A DNA stretch of 64,000 nt from CAWIHS01 sp963836005 (lineage in GTDB: Bacteria > Pseudomonadota > Gammaproteobacteria > GRL18): contig CAWIHS010000006.1 of the NCBI GenBank assembly GCA_963836005.1, positions 650,332 through 714,331 on the forward strand, written 5' to 3'. Of the stretch, positions 9,393-19,800 are shown one piece after another. A program made the position numbers and the translations under genes. The notes beneath the pieces were generated by a model that did not search any database, had not been told where the DNA came from, and was given only the letters and a program-made list of their open reading frames with translations. Numbering within the stretch: the stretch's first letter is position 1; every line of letters starts with the position of its first letter.

Positions 9393-9571
9393 CTCAGTAG
9401 CATTGTTGGCGATCCTTGACCATCTTGGTGTTCTATCTGATGAAGAGAAACACCATCTTCAGGATCATATTTCTCCAAAAATAATAAATTCAAGAGGAGT
9501 TCCTGTGGGAGAAATCCGCCCGGCAGCTTCCTGGTTGCCGACAATTTAATAACTTCATTACCGATTAGAGA
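9393..9571 (+). pseudogene. Duplicated 3' end of the asparaginase gene
   Basis: Copy 2 of the 179-bp direct repeat found at 6614-6792. It encodes the last 50 residues of the asparaginase (SVALLAILDHLGVLSDEEKH onward) with one amino-acid change near the end (WLPTI instead of WLSTIQ). It has no start region of its own and joins the tandem repeats at 9390 on its left. Confidence 0.9.
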
Positions 9572-9662
9572 TCTACTTGATTTCATCGGTGGACGACTAA
9601 CGGCTCAAGTTTATGCTTTTTGTAAATGACGTAGCCAGGCTGCAGGTTTTTGAGGCCGTACA

Positions 9663-9770
9663 TAAACTCAATAGCAGGTCAAGAAAATGTCTGGGATTAA
9701 AACGCCCTATGAAGTTTTTGATGAACTAACCGGCATCAAGCAAAAAGATTTAACCGGTTATGCTCTTATG
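9663..9770 (+). pseudogene. IS30-family transposase C-terminal fragment
   Basis: The frame reads KLNSRSRKCLGLKTPYEVFD, which is the conserved C-terminal segment of IS30 transposases (N-x-R-PRK-x-LG-x-KTPYE). Only about 35 codons are recognisable. Confidence 0.7.
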
Positions 9771-9784
9771 ACTTGCATTCAGGT

Positions 9785-9893
9785 TTGTATAAAATACCAG
9801 AACTGCGATTTTAGGTTTACCTGATTCTAAGGCCGGTAGAACGGCTTCTTGTTTAAATTCTTCGCTATGTTTACGTTTAGGTTTTGTCTTCAT
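9785..9893 (-). pseudogene. IS3-family OrfA N-terminal fragment
   Basis: The complement encodes MKTKPKRKHSEEFKQEAVLP followed by ALESGKPK, the start of the helix-turn-helix OrfA protein of IS3-family elements. The frame then loses similarity. Confidence 0.7.
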
Positions 9894-10027
9894 GTGTTAC
9901 TCAGATGCCACTCATTATCTCCTAATCATAGATGTCTGTGAAATCGGGGAAGGATCAGTCCTCAGAACCTCAATATTTCATCTACTTCTTAGCTGATCTG
10001 TATCAACAAACCCAGAAGATTTTTAAC

Positions 10028-10064
10028 TTATAGATTGAAAAGTGTCATTGAATTTCCTATCCTT
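10028..10064 (+). repeat. 37-bp repeat also present at 23901-23938
   Basis: The segment around ATAGATTGAAAAGTG and CATTGAATT recurs in the same orientation near 23901 with about three differences. Here it overlaps the 5' extension of the reading frame that follows, which argues that this extension is not original coding sequence. Confidence 0.65.
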
Positions 10065-10124
10065 GGTACGTATAAAAGTTACGCTAAACTGTTATTGAAT
10101 CCTCTGTGTGGCGCGCAATTTCTG

Positions 10125-11114
10125 ATGGAGAACGAAGTAATCGAATATTCTTGGAAAGATAGTATTCATCGGCAACGCTATGAGCTGGCGAGCCTGTTGC
10201 GTGAACCGCTTGAGCTGCTGTCCAAAAAATGTGTTCCGGTGTGGAGTGATCGTGAGCTTCTGAATAAGGTGCTTATGGATGGATTCTCAGGGATACCGTA
10301 TTGCAAATATCTGTACGCTGTCGACGGCGATGGGTTGCAGGTTAGCGATAATATTGGCAGTAGCGGGATTGTGCCGGGTTTTTATCGCCGAGATCGTTCC
10401 AGACGCCCTTACATGAAGGAGACAATGCCCGAATGGGGATTCCTCTTGTCAGATGCCTATATCAGTCTTTCCGCGCATCGACCTTCACTGACGGCGCTAT
10501 GGGTTATCGAGTCAAATGGAGAATCGTTGGGGCGCATTGGAGCGGATTTCGATCTGCGTAGTCTCCCTGTGACATCGGCGCTTTACCACGAGTCCGAGGC
10601 GTGGCGGCAGGTGAAGGGTGACCCTGCAATACGCGGCACACTGTTCAAGCAGACCCGCACAGAGAGTCCGATGGATCGGAATATGGAGCAGTCGCTGTCG
10701 ATTCTTGAGGAGTTGGTTATTGAGCGTGGTGTTTTCCAGTGTCAGATCCACTTTTCGAGCAGCCAAATCACCATCTGGACCATAGATGACCCGCTTCGCT
10801 ACCGCATCCTGGATCAGAATGTTCTCAAGGATCCGGATATCTGCCTGGTCTATCCATCGAGACCATATCCCTCTGATGCCGCGATACCCCGTGATGATAT
10901 CGACCGTATATTGCATAGTATGCGGGAGTTGCGTGTCGTAGACACGACGATCTATCTTCGAACGGCTTCTATTAATATTTACAATGGCATGGTAAGTCTG
11001 ACGTTCTCCTGTGACGGCTCACACTATATGCATTACGAGGAGTTTCTCACCAAGGGCGCTGATTTCTGGACGGGGGTAACAGTTAACAACAATACTCCAG
11101 GCGTGTTTGGATAG
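10125..11114 (+). CDS. Hypothetical protein with a PDC/Cache-like sensor segment
   Basis: The frame is open from 10035 (TTG), but that region lies in a dispersed repeat, so I take the ATG at 10125 (330 codons). No start has a good ribosome site. The first half holds YCKYLYAVDGDGLQVSDNI, GFYRRDRSRRPYMKET and LTALWVIESNGESLGRIGAD, which resemble the ligand-binding core of PDC/Cache sensor domains. There is no signal peptide, transmembrane helix, kinase, GGDEF or HAMP part, so it is either a soluble stand-alone sensor domain or a truncated protein. The second half (ELVIERGVFQCQIHFSSSQI onward) is not recognised. Neighbours are transposon debris, and the function is unknown. Confidence 0.6.
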   Translation: MENEVIEYSWKDSIHRQRYELASLLREPLELLSKKCVPVWSDRELLNKVLMDGFSGIPYCKYLYAVDGDGLQVSDNIGSSGIVPGFYRRDRSRRPYMKETMPEWGFLLSDAYISLSAHRPSLTALWVIESNGESLGRIGADFDLRSLPVTSALYHESEAWRQVKGDPAIRGTLFKQTRTESPMDRNMEQSLSILEELVIERGVFQCQIHFSSSQITIWTIDDPLRYRILDQNVLKDPDICLVYPSRPYPSDAAIPRDDIDRILHSMRELRVVDTTIYLRTASINIYNGMVSLTFSCDGSHYMHYEEFLTKGADFWTGVTVNNNTPGVFG

Positions 11115-11449
11115 TCATCATTTTATTTTTTAACCCGAAATACTTCCATCCGTATATCTCTTATTGCAATAACATAAGGGGAGGAAAAGCTTGCATTGCA
11201 CTCAATACAAGCGTGATTTTGTTATCTAAAAATTCGAGTTAGCTACAGCTTTAAAATGAGCAAACACATGTGGTACTGACTTTTGTTCGAAAAAACCAAA
11301 ATCTCTGGATACATTGAAACATTTAACGGTTCTGTGAAGTTTGTATTATTTGGAAAGTTAACATTCACATTATTAAATGAATTCAAATAAATGATTAGTT
11401 GCTGGCTTGTGAATTTTCCATATCACTTTATCTGGTCTTCAATTTAACT
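11115..11449. other. Intergenic, no gene recognised
   Basis: AT-rich and stop-rich. No terminator hairpin with a T-run and no recognisable repeat. Confidence 0.45.
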
Positions 11450-11770
11450 TTAACCCATGTCAATACCTTCAGTCACTTTATTCCCAGTATCATGATTAAA
11501 GTCTTTGCTATGACATTCAACCGGTATATCCTCATACTCGTGCTTATTTTCTTCATTTTCAAAATAGATTGTCAGGTCATCATCAGGAGTACCTTCAACA
11601 ATATAAGGTTTTCGTAACATATCAATAAGTCCATGCAAGATCCCCTCCCCATATCAGGGGGAAGGAACTTAAACTGCATGGACTTATTGAGATGTTACAG
11701 GTTTTCCTTCTAAGTCGTTGACTTCGTTTAAAGAAATAGGATCAGTGGTACTTAGTCTATGTTGCATCAT
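11450..11770 (-). pseudogene. Small conserved-looking gene interrupted by an 85-bp hairpin element
   Basis: The 5' part starts at ATG 11770 with GGAGAA in front and encodes MMQHRLSTTDPISLNEVNDL-EGKP. The frame then enters the 85-bp element and stops. After the element it resumes as YIVEGTPDDDLTIYFENEEN and continues to a stop at 11450. Excising the element plus one copy of the 8-bp target duplication gives one frame of about 75 codons. The acidic product is not recognised by name. Confidence 0.7.
11614..11698. mobile_element. 85-bp hairpin element (family C) with 8-bp target duplication
   Basis: The ends GTAACATATCAATAAGTCC and its near-perfect inverse (GGACTTATTGAGATGTTAC) form arms of about 24 bp with one or two mismatches around a short centre. 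The direct flanks are both AGGTTTTC (11606-11613 and 11699-11706). The element sits inside a small coding frame that is restored by its removal. It has no coding capacity. Confidence 0.88.
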
Positions 11771-12449
11771 GAGATTTTCTCCAGAAAAACAAAAATTTGT
11801 CTATGTATTAAACATAAAGATAATTTAATAAAATGCGACAGGTTGGTTGACATCGAGCGATACTCAGAAAGCGACATTGCAGGGATCACTGATTTGGGCA
11901 AGCTTGATATCAATGACATTGAAACGGTTTGTTACGGGTTGTGTTGAACAAATATTCAAGGTAGAAATATCGACGATGATTGTATCTAAGACAACAGCGT
12001 CCTGGTGGTATGACATTCTGGAAGCGATTGTTCAGGAGCGCGAAAAGCTTTGGTGAACAGGATCAGCGAAGCCTGTGACTTCTTAAGAGAAAATGCCGAA
12101 CGGGCACATCCTGCAGGTGACCGGCGATCAGGTATTTTACAATATGCGTTAGAACCGGCATTTTATGCCGAAATACAATAAAAACAGGAAAGTATTTATA
12201 TGAAATTTAACGATAATTTCCTTAAGTACCTAAGGATGAACAGGCGTTTGTTGACACTCAGCAACAGCAAGTGTCTGTAGCAAAAAACCGAAACGCGCAG
12301 AGAAGAACTGAATCGCCACTTCATTTCAAACAACAAGCCTGCTTCGTCTGGGCACACACGACAAAGCAGTTCTGTGGACAAATCAAATCCAAACTTCGGA
12401 AAGATTAACAGATACTGCAATATAGCTGGCTAGATGCAGACTTTTTTCC
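11771..12449. other. Degraded region, no gene called
   Basis: Short broken frames only. One of about 40 codons (12054-12179, ending LEPAFYAEIQ) may be the end of a lost gene, but it has no recognisable family and no ribosome site. Confidence 0.35.
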
Positions 12450-12566
12450 TTAATCCAATAAGCCCTGCTTTGGCTTAACTTTAAGTCTCTTCGTGGCTTT
12501 CTTTTCCTTTGCCGTCATGAGAGGTTTCTTTTTGGTCTCTTTATTACCTTTTTGTTGTTTACTCAT
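12450..12566 (-). CDS. Small lysine-rich protein (38 aa)
   Basis: The complement of 12564-12566 starts MSKQQKGNKETKKKPLMTAK, followed by EKKATKRLKVKPKQGLLD and a stop. Very short Lys-rich proteins beginning MSKQQKGNKE are, as far as I recall, a recurrent unnamed family in gammaproteobacteria. GGAAA lies about 10 bases upstream. No function is known. It is too short for standard gene callers, and isolation among debris leaves expression uncertain. Confidence 0.55.
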   Translation of the reverse strand: MSKQQKGNKETKKKPLMTAKEKKATKRLKVKPKQGLLD

Positions 12567-12782
12567 AGTAGATATTTCCAGAAATGGGATGAATGGCTTC
12601 AGAACAGGTAGATACTTTCACGTGGCAAGTTGCCAGATGTTGGTGTTACTGTCTTACAGGTCACTGAAGATAGGAGTTAGGTAGAGATAGCCCTGGCTGG
12701 CTGGGCTAAGAAATGTCCTGCTATCCGGAGAAGTACCGGAGCTGCCGGGAAGGTGCTGCTATTACAACTATACCATAAATAA

Positions 12783-13140
12783 AGTAACTATTCAGCGTAT
12801 TTTAGATTTATACGTAAGTTCTTGATATCAGGTGTTTGCGTAAGAAGTGTATGTGGCATGGATGCCACATTCAAGCCTACGACATACATGGAAGTATAAG
12901 TGCCGTGGGAGGCAGGAAGCCGGGAACGACCATGGACGTATTTACGGCGTCTTCTGGGCAGGTAATAGCTCCATGCATAACCTGCATTTCCCACATCCAT
13001 GTGGGTCAGCAAATTCCTGGTGTCAAGGACGTTTTCAAAATTACGCTTCTAAGTTACAAAAATATAAGTCTTTGAATTTTATATGTTTGTAACTTTTTGA
13101 TGGTTAGCCTTCCTGCGGCTTGATTTGCTGAATAGTTACT
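12783..13140 (+). mobile_element. 358-bp palindrome-rich element (family A), complete copy
   Basis: The element starts AGTAACTATTCAGC and ends with its exact inverse GCTGAATAGTTACT. It is flanked by AAATAA on both sides (12777-12782 and 13141-13146). Inside are several palindromes centred on CATGGATG or CATCCATG (GTGGCATGGATGCCAC, CCCACATCCATGTGGG) and the segment CGTATTTACGGCGTCTTCTG. No real gene is present. Related copies lie at 1362-1547 (partial, inverted) and 37864-38190. Confidence 0.85.
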
Positions 13141-13309
13141 AAATAAATTAATATGATTCAATTCTTTTTACAAAGAACAGGTAGAAACATTCAGAACAGA
13201 ATTTGACCTCATTAATACGTTTTATAATGAATATACATTGCGGACATGCCTGGTGTGGTTCGCATTTAATGCGTGAATTGACGTTTATTATGGAGTCCAG
13301 TGGGTATGC

Positions 13310-13828
13310 ATGGGCAAAAACATAAAACGCCTGCTGCAGGAAACGTGCAAAAAAGTTTCCAGAAGCAAACAGAAGACACTGACGTATAAAGAATATGCTG
13401 ATTTATAAAAGCGTTTGGGGAATAAAATCACTCGTGGGGGAAAAGAGCTACCTCCTGTACCGCCAAAACCCAGCGGTAAGCGGAGTAATATGGCTAAATC
13501 AGATGCCCATAATTTATGGGAAAGATTAAAGGATAATGAAGAGGCTGTATTGCTGTTTGCCGAGAATCCTCATGTCTCATTTACCAATAACAGAGCTGAA
13601 CGTGACTTGAGAATGGCAAAGGTTAAGCAAAAGGTATCCGGTTGTTTTCGAACACTTCAATATATACAGGCTTATTGTCAAATTTCAAGTTACCTTCAGA
13701 CTATGGCAAGCAAAGGATATAATCCATTGATCGCTATTCAATACGCCCCATGGGCGAGCCTTATAATAACCCGTTTAATAAATAATGGATCACATCCTCT
13801 GGGGCAGATATCTGCGTCAAAGCATTAA
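13310..13828 (+). pseudogene. IS66-family transposase (TnpC) C-terminal remnant
   Basis: The frame NIKRLLQETCKKVSRSKQKT is followed by an in-frame stop at 13406-13408. It continues with KRLGNKITRGGKEL, AHNLWERLKDNEEAVLLF, SFTNNRAERDLRMAKVKQKV and SGCFRT, then AYCQISSYLQTMASKGYNPL. These are the catalytic C-terminal blocks of IS66 TnpC. The N-terminal two thirds are absent. Its last codons touch the 3' end of the glucan synthase gene on the other strand. Confidence 0.88.
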
Positions 13829-16800
13829 CTCAATTCCACCTCAACGTAGTGCTCCCGGTGATCGTCCACAAGAGGTATCAACCCTTGCGGCCGACCCGCT
13901 CCATCAACGCTGGCACCATCGACCACAGTGCCGTCCAGCATTACGCGAACCGCATGCTCAGTGTCTTCATCAATGCGCCTGACGTTAATGTGATACACCG
14001 TCTCGCGATAGCGGTAGTGAATTTTGTATGCCTGCCAGTCAGTCGGGACGCACGGCGTTAAACGCAGACGGTCCGTTTCCAGTTGCAGGCCCAGCAGGGT
14101 TTCGACGCTGAGCCGGTACATCCAGCCGGCCGCGCCGGTGTACCAGGTCCAGCCGCCCCGTCCTGTGTGTGGCGGCGCGCCGTAGATATCCGCGCACATC
14201 ACGTAGGGTTCAACCTTGTAGCATTCGATCTGCTCTGGCTGACTGCCATGGTTGATCGGGTTGAGCATCGCGAACAGTTCCCACGCGCGCTCTTTGTCAC
14301 CCAGCATCGCGAACGCGGTTGTGGCCCAGATCGCGGCATGAGTGTATTGACCGCCGTTCTCGCGCACGCCGGGCACGTAGCCTTTGATATAACCGGGTTC
14401 GAGATCGGATTTATCAAACGGCGGATCGAGCAGTTGAATCAACTGCGCATCGCGTCGCACCAGGCGTTTGTCCACCGCCGTCATCGCCTGACGAGCGCGT
14501 AGCGGATCACCGCCGCCCGAGATGACAGCCCAGCTCTGGCTTATCGAATCGATCTGGCATTCATCATTCGTGGCCGAGCCTAACGGTTTGCCATCGTCAA
14601 AATACGCGCGCCGATACCAAGCGCCGTCCCAGGCATTAACTTCGATGTTATTACGCAGCAGCGTTGCCTGTTCCGCGCATACGTCGGCAAAGGCCGCGTC
14701 GCCGCGGTCACGCGCAAGGCCCGCGAAGAGTTGCAGGTTCTCGAACAGGAACCACGCCAGCCACACGCTCTCGCCCTTGCCGTCACGACCGACCAGATTC
14801 ATGCCATCGTTCCAGTCACCGCAGCCCATCAGTGGCAACTCATGTGCGCCAAAACGCAAGCCGTGTTTGATCGCACGCACGCAATGTTCGTATAGGCTCG
14901 CCGCTTCAGCCGAACGTTGCGGCTGGTCGTAGTATGCCTCTTCTTCCGGATTCAGCCCACGTCCTTCCAGAAAATGCACCGACTCGTCGAGCACGCCGGT
15001 ATCACCGGTCGCCAGCACATAACGACAGGCGGCATAAGGTAACCACAGATAGTCGTCGGAGAAATGGGTGCGTACGCCCTGTCCGTTGGGCGGATGCCAC
15101 CAGTGCTGCACATCGCCCTGAAGGAATTGGCGCTCGGCGCAACGCACAAGCTGCTCGCGGGCGAGCCACGGTGTCGCATGGATCAGCGCCATGGTGTCCT
15201 GCAACTGATCGCGGAAACCATAGGCGCCACCGGATTGATAATAACCACTGCGTCCCCACAATCTGCATGACAGCGTCTGGTACAGCAGCCAGCCGTTGGC
15301 CAGCACGTCCAGCGCACGATCGGGTGTCTCCACCTGTACTGCGCCCAGCGTGTGGTTCCAGTATTCCCACACCCCTTCGAGCACCTGTCGCGCGCCGGTC
15401 GGGCCGCCGTATTGCCGGATGAAATGCTGCGCTTCGTCGGTGTTGCGGGCCGCGCCAAATACGAACACGATCTCGCGTTCCTGTCCGTCCGCGAGTTCGA
15501 TCTTCGTCTGGATCGCGGCGCACGGATCGAGACCCGCACCCGCTCTGCCCGACAAATGTTCGCGGCGCATCGCCGCCGGGCTGGCCAACGTGCCGTTGCG
15601 GCCGATGAACTCGGCACGGTTTCCGGTTAACGTTCGTTCCGGTTCACTGACGCCTTCATTACTTACATGGGCAAACACGATCCGACCGGCGCATTCGCGG
15701 CCGTACGGATTGCGCGCGAACAGCGCGCCGCTGTGAGGGTCCGTTTCGGTGACGATGTGCATCAGGTTGGAATGCCGCCATTCACCCAGCACCAGCTCCC
15801 AGTACCCGGTCAACGACAATTGACGTGTGCGCCCCGAATGGTTGCGCAGCTTGATCACCGCGAATTTCATCGGCGCGTCCATGGAGACGTAGGTGTAGAG
15901 TTCCGAAGCGATACCGGCTTCCTGGTGTTCAAACACGCTATAGCCGAAGCCGTGCCGGCACACATAACCGGACTTGCCACGCGCTGGCAGCGTTGTCGGC
16001 GACCAGAACGTGCCCGTTTCCTCGTCGCGGATATACAACGCCTCGCCGCTAACGTCGCTGAGCGTGTCATTTTGAAACGGCGTCAGGCGGAACTCGTGGG
16101 CATTCTCCACCCAAGTGTACGCGCTGCCGCTCTCGCTGACGACGGTGCCGATATACGGGCTGGCAATCACATTGACCCACGGCGCCGGCGTGTTCTGGCC
16201 CGCTTCGAGCGTGACGACATATTCACGCCCGTCGGGCGTGAAGCCCCCGAGGCCGTTGCTGAAAATGCGATCGCGCAGCGCCAGCGGCTGGGCCAGCTCG
16301 GTTTCCGCCTGCAGCAAGGGCTGCAGAGGTTCCGGCATACGCTCCGCCGGTGCGCGGCGTTCTACCTGCTCTACCAGTGTTTCAGCGCTGTCGGTGAACA
16401 CCACGCGGGCGACGGACTGGAACAGAACCCGATCTTCCTCGGAGAGTTCTTCGGCGCGTCGCACGAATACGCCGCCCGGCTTGTCGATAATCTGCGCCTC
16501 GGGTCCCGCGTTGATCAGCCCCATGATCTGATCGTGCAGCACTGCGCGGTAGCCCGAGAAATCCTCATTCACGATCACCAGGTCCGAACGCAATCCCTTC
16601 ATGCGCCAGTAGGCATGGGCCTGCAGCATCTGTTTTACCAGGTCGATGCGGTCCATATTGCCGATGCGTATCAGCACGATCGGCAGATCCCCCGAGACCG
16701 CGAAACTCCACAGCCCGGACTGACCAATCTTGTTGCGGGCGATGACGCTGGGCGTGGCACGACGCAGCGCATTGGCATAGATCACCGAGCCGGCAAGGCG

Positions 16801-19800
16801 ACCATAGACCTGTGCATCGGCTTCGCTGGCGTTGAGGTGACGCAGCACTTCCTGACTCTGGAACCAGGCCATTTCAAAAGCGCGTTCGACGAAGTGCCGG
16901 TCACAATACTTGTCGAGCACGGCCAGCGCCGCCTCGCGCGTGTCCGCGACACCGGAGATGATCTGTACGATCGCCGATTCGTCGGCTGACAAACTAATGG
17001 TGCGACGGATCGCCACGATGGGATCGAGCACCGAACCGTCCGTGTTCGATAACGTCGATGGGCCGCCACTATTATCCAGCATCAGCGGGTTTAGCGCAGT
17101 TCGACCCCGGCCGATAAAGCGGGCGCGATCGGTCTCGTAAGACGACTCGTCGGCAACCGCCTCGGGCGCCGCGAGTAAATGAAACATCCACGGCACCTGC
17201 TCCCCGGATGTGCGCGGACGTCGTGTGCACAGGATCGACTGACGTTCGTGCAGGATTTCAGTTTGCACGAACAGGTTACTGAAACTGCGATGGGCCAGGT
17301 CGGTATTCAACGGTGCCAGTACCACTTCCGCGTAACTCGTCACCTCGATGTGACGGGTGCGGGACGACAGATTAGTGAGCGTGACACGGCGGATCTCGAC
17401 ATCGTCTTCGGGTGAAACGCTGATCTCGGTGTGTGCTTCGATCGCATGATCGCGTCGACGGTATTCAGCGCGCGCCTGCACGAATATCGCCTCATAGTGA
17501 TCGGCCTGCTGCAGCGTCGGCTGATAAGCACTTGACCAGTAACGCCCGTTGTCACGGTCGCGTAAATAGATGAATGTGCCCCAGCCATCGGACGTGGTGT
17601 CCTCGCGCCAGCGGGTGACAGCCAGCTCGCACCAGCGACTGTAACCGCCACCGGCGTGGGTGGCCATCACGTGGTAGCGGCCGTTGGACATCAGGTGTGC
17701 TTCCGGTACCGGCGTGTTCGGATCGGTAAATACGCGCATGATCTCGCCGGATTTCGTGGCGGCGGGATGTGCATTCGCGCTGACTTCCGCGGCGTGCGGG
17801 TGCAGGCTTGCGCCTTGCTTCGGTACACGCTCCTGCAACAACAGTTCCGTCGCCCGCGCGAGCGGGTCGGACATGAATCGGCGTTGCATCGGCTGGTTCA
17901 GCAGGGCATGTGCAAACGCCAGCATGCTCATGCCCTGATGATGCGCCATGAATACACGCACGATAGCGTGATGCTTGCCGCGCGGCACACGCGAAGGCGT
18001 GTAATCGACCGCCTCGTAAAAACCGTAGTTACCGAGGAAACCGTTGTCGGCCAGAGTTTGCAGATTGACACATGCCGGCAGCGGCATCACCGTCAACGCC
18101 AGCGCGCTGGCGTAAGGCGCGATGACCAGATCGTCCCCCAGTCCGCGCTTAAGGCCCATCCCGGGTACGCCGAATGCACGGTACTGATAAACCTGGTGCA
18201 TATCGGTGGCATTGTAGCAGGACTCTGAAATACCCCAGGGCACGGCGCGTTGACGACCATATTCGATCTGGCGAGACACCGCGGCCTTGCAGATCTGTTC
18301 GAGCAATGTATTGTCGAAACTCGGCATGATCAGCTGTGGCATCAGGTATTCGAACATTGAGCCGCTCCACGAAATCAGGCTGACGTGACCGTGATGACTC
18401 GTCAGCAGTCGGCCGAGCGAGAACCAGTGCTTCTGCGGCACCTGGCCCTGCGCGATCAGCAGGTAACTGGCCAGGCGCGCTTCGGACGCCAGCAGGTCGT
18501 AGCAGGCCGGATCGCGGCGCCGTTCGCCCACGTCGTAGCCGATGGTCAGCAAACTACGCGATTTGTCGTACAGAAACTCGAAATCCATCAATGCCAGTTC
18601 GTGGCAACGTGCCACCAGATCGTCGATAGTTTTAAGTCGCTCCACTGCGTCTTTAAAACTTGATCCCGCAGCCTTGGCTGTGCCGGCGGAGCGCTCTTTC
18701 GCCAGTTCCGCCAGTGTCGGGATGTTGCTGAAGCTACGCGGCCTCAAATCAGATTGGGGAACCAGCAATCGAAGGTCGGCCCGAATGGCGCTGGCCTGGC
18801 GGTCGAATGCCTGCGCCCAGTAATACAGTTCGCCATCGATATCGATATCCGCCGGCAGCCACTCGACCATCGTGCCGTCAGTGCGGTGAATCTGATCCAG
18901 CATCTTATCGGCGGCGGTCAGTGTCGGTGGCTGCGCCGCTGATGTGAGTTCAGGCTGTGTGAATGAATGCAGTGTATGCTGCAGAAACTCGATCTGCTTC
19001 GCGAGTTCCGGCGTGGGAGACGCCGGCAGGTGTTCGACCAGAACCTGCAAAGTGTCCTGCAAGCCCTGAAACGCATTCGATGACAGCACCGGTTGATGTT
19101 TCAGCTCGGTCAGCCCCGCTTGCAAAGTCAGCAGGCTGCCGGCCAGGTTGCCGCTGTCCACGGACGAAACATATTGCGGCGAAAGCGGTTTCAGCGTGTG
19201 CGTATCGTACCAGTTGTAGAAATGGCCGCGGTAGCGTTCCAGCTTTTCCATCGTCGCCAGCGTGTTCTCGACCAGCCGCAGCAATTCACCGGCGCAAATG
19301 TAACCGAAATCGTAAGCTGCAAGGTCCGACAGCAGCGCCATGCCGATGTTCGTGGGCGAAGTGCGCGAAGCGATGACCGGCGCCGGATATTCCTGAAAGT
19401 TATCGGGCGGCAGCCAGTTGTCCTGTGGGCCGACAAAGTCTGTGAAGAAGCGCCAGGTGCGGCGCGCCGAGGTGCGCAGGAACAAGCGCTGATAAGCGCT
19501 CAAATCAGCTACCGGTGATGTCAGCGGCAGGCTGATCCACCAGCCGACCACGGGCGACACCAGCCACAGCAACAGCACAGGCGCGCACAGCAGCCATTCC
19601 ATCGTCGAGCTGGTTTGCCACAACGTAAAGCCGAGCGCCAGCGCCACAACCGGCGCGATCCACATCTCGCGGAAGAAATCGAGCAGCGTACTGCGCGCAT
19701 TACGGCTAGCGTACGATCGCAGCTGCCAGAGCATCAGACCGTGTCGCGTGAACAGCATGCGCACGCCCGAACGCATGATCGCATCCAGGCAAATCAGCGC

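Noticed and set aside
11450..11770. Toxin-antitoxin pair
   Set aside because: The acidic small protein looked antitoxin-like, but no partner gene or DNA-binding motif supports it.
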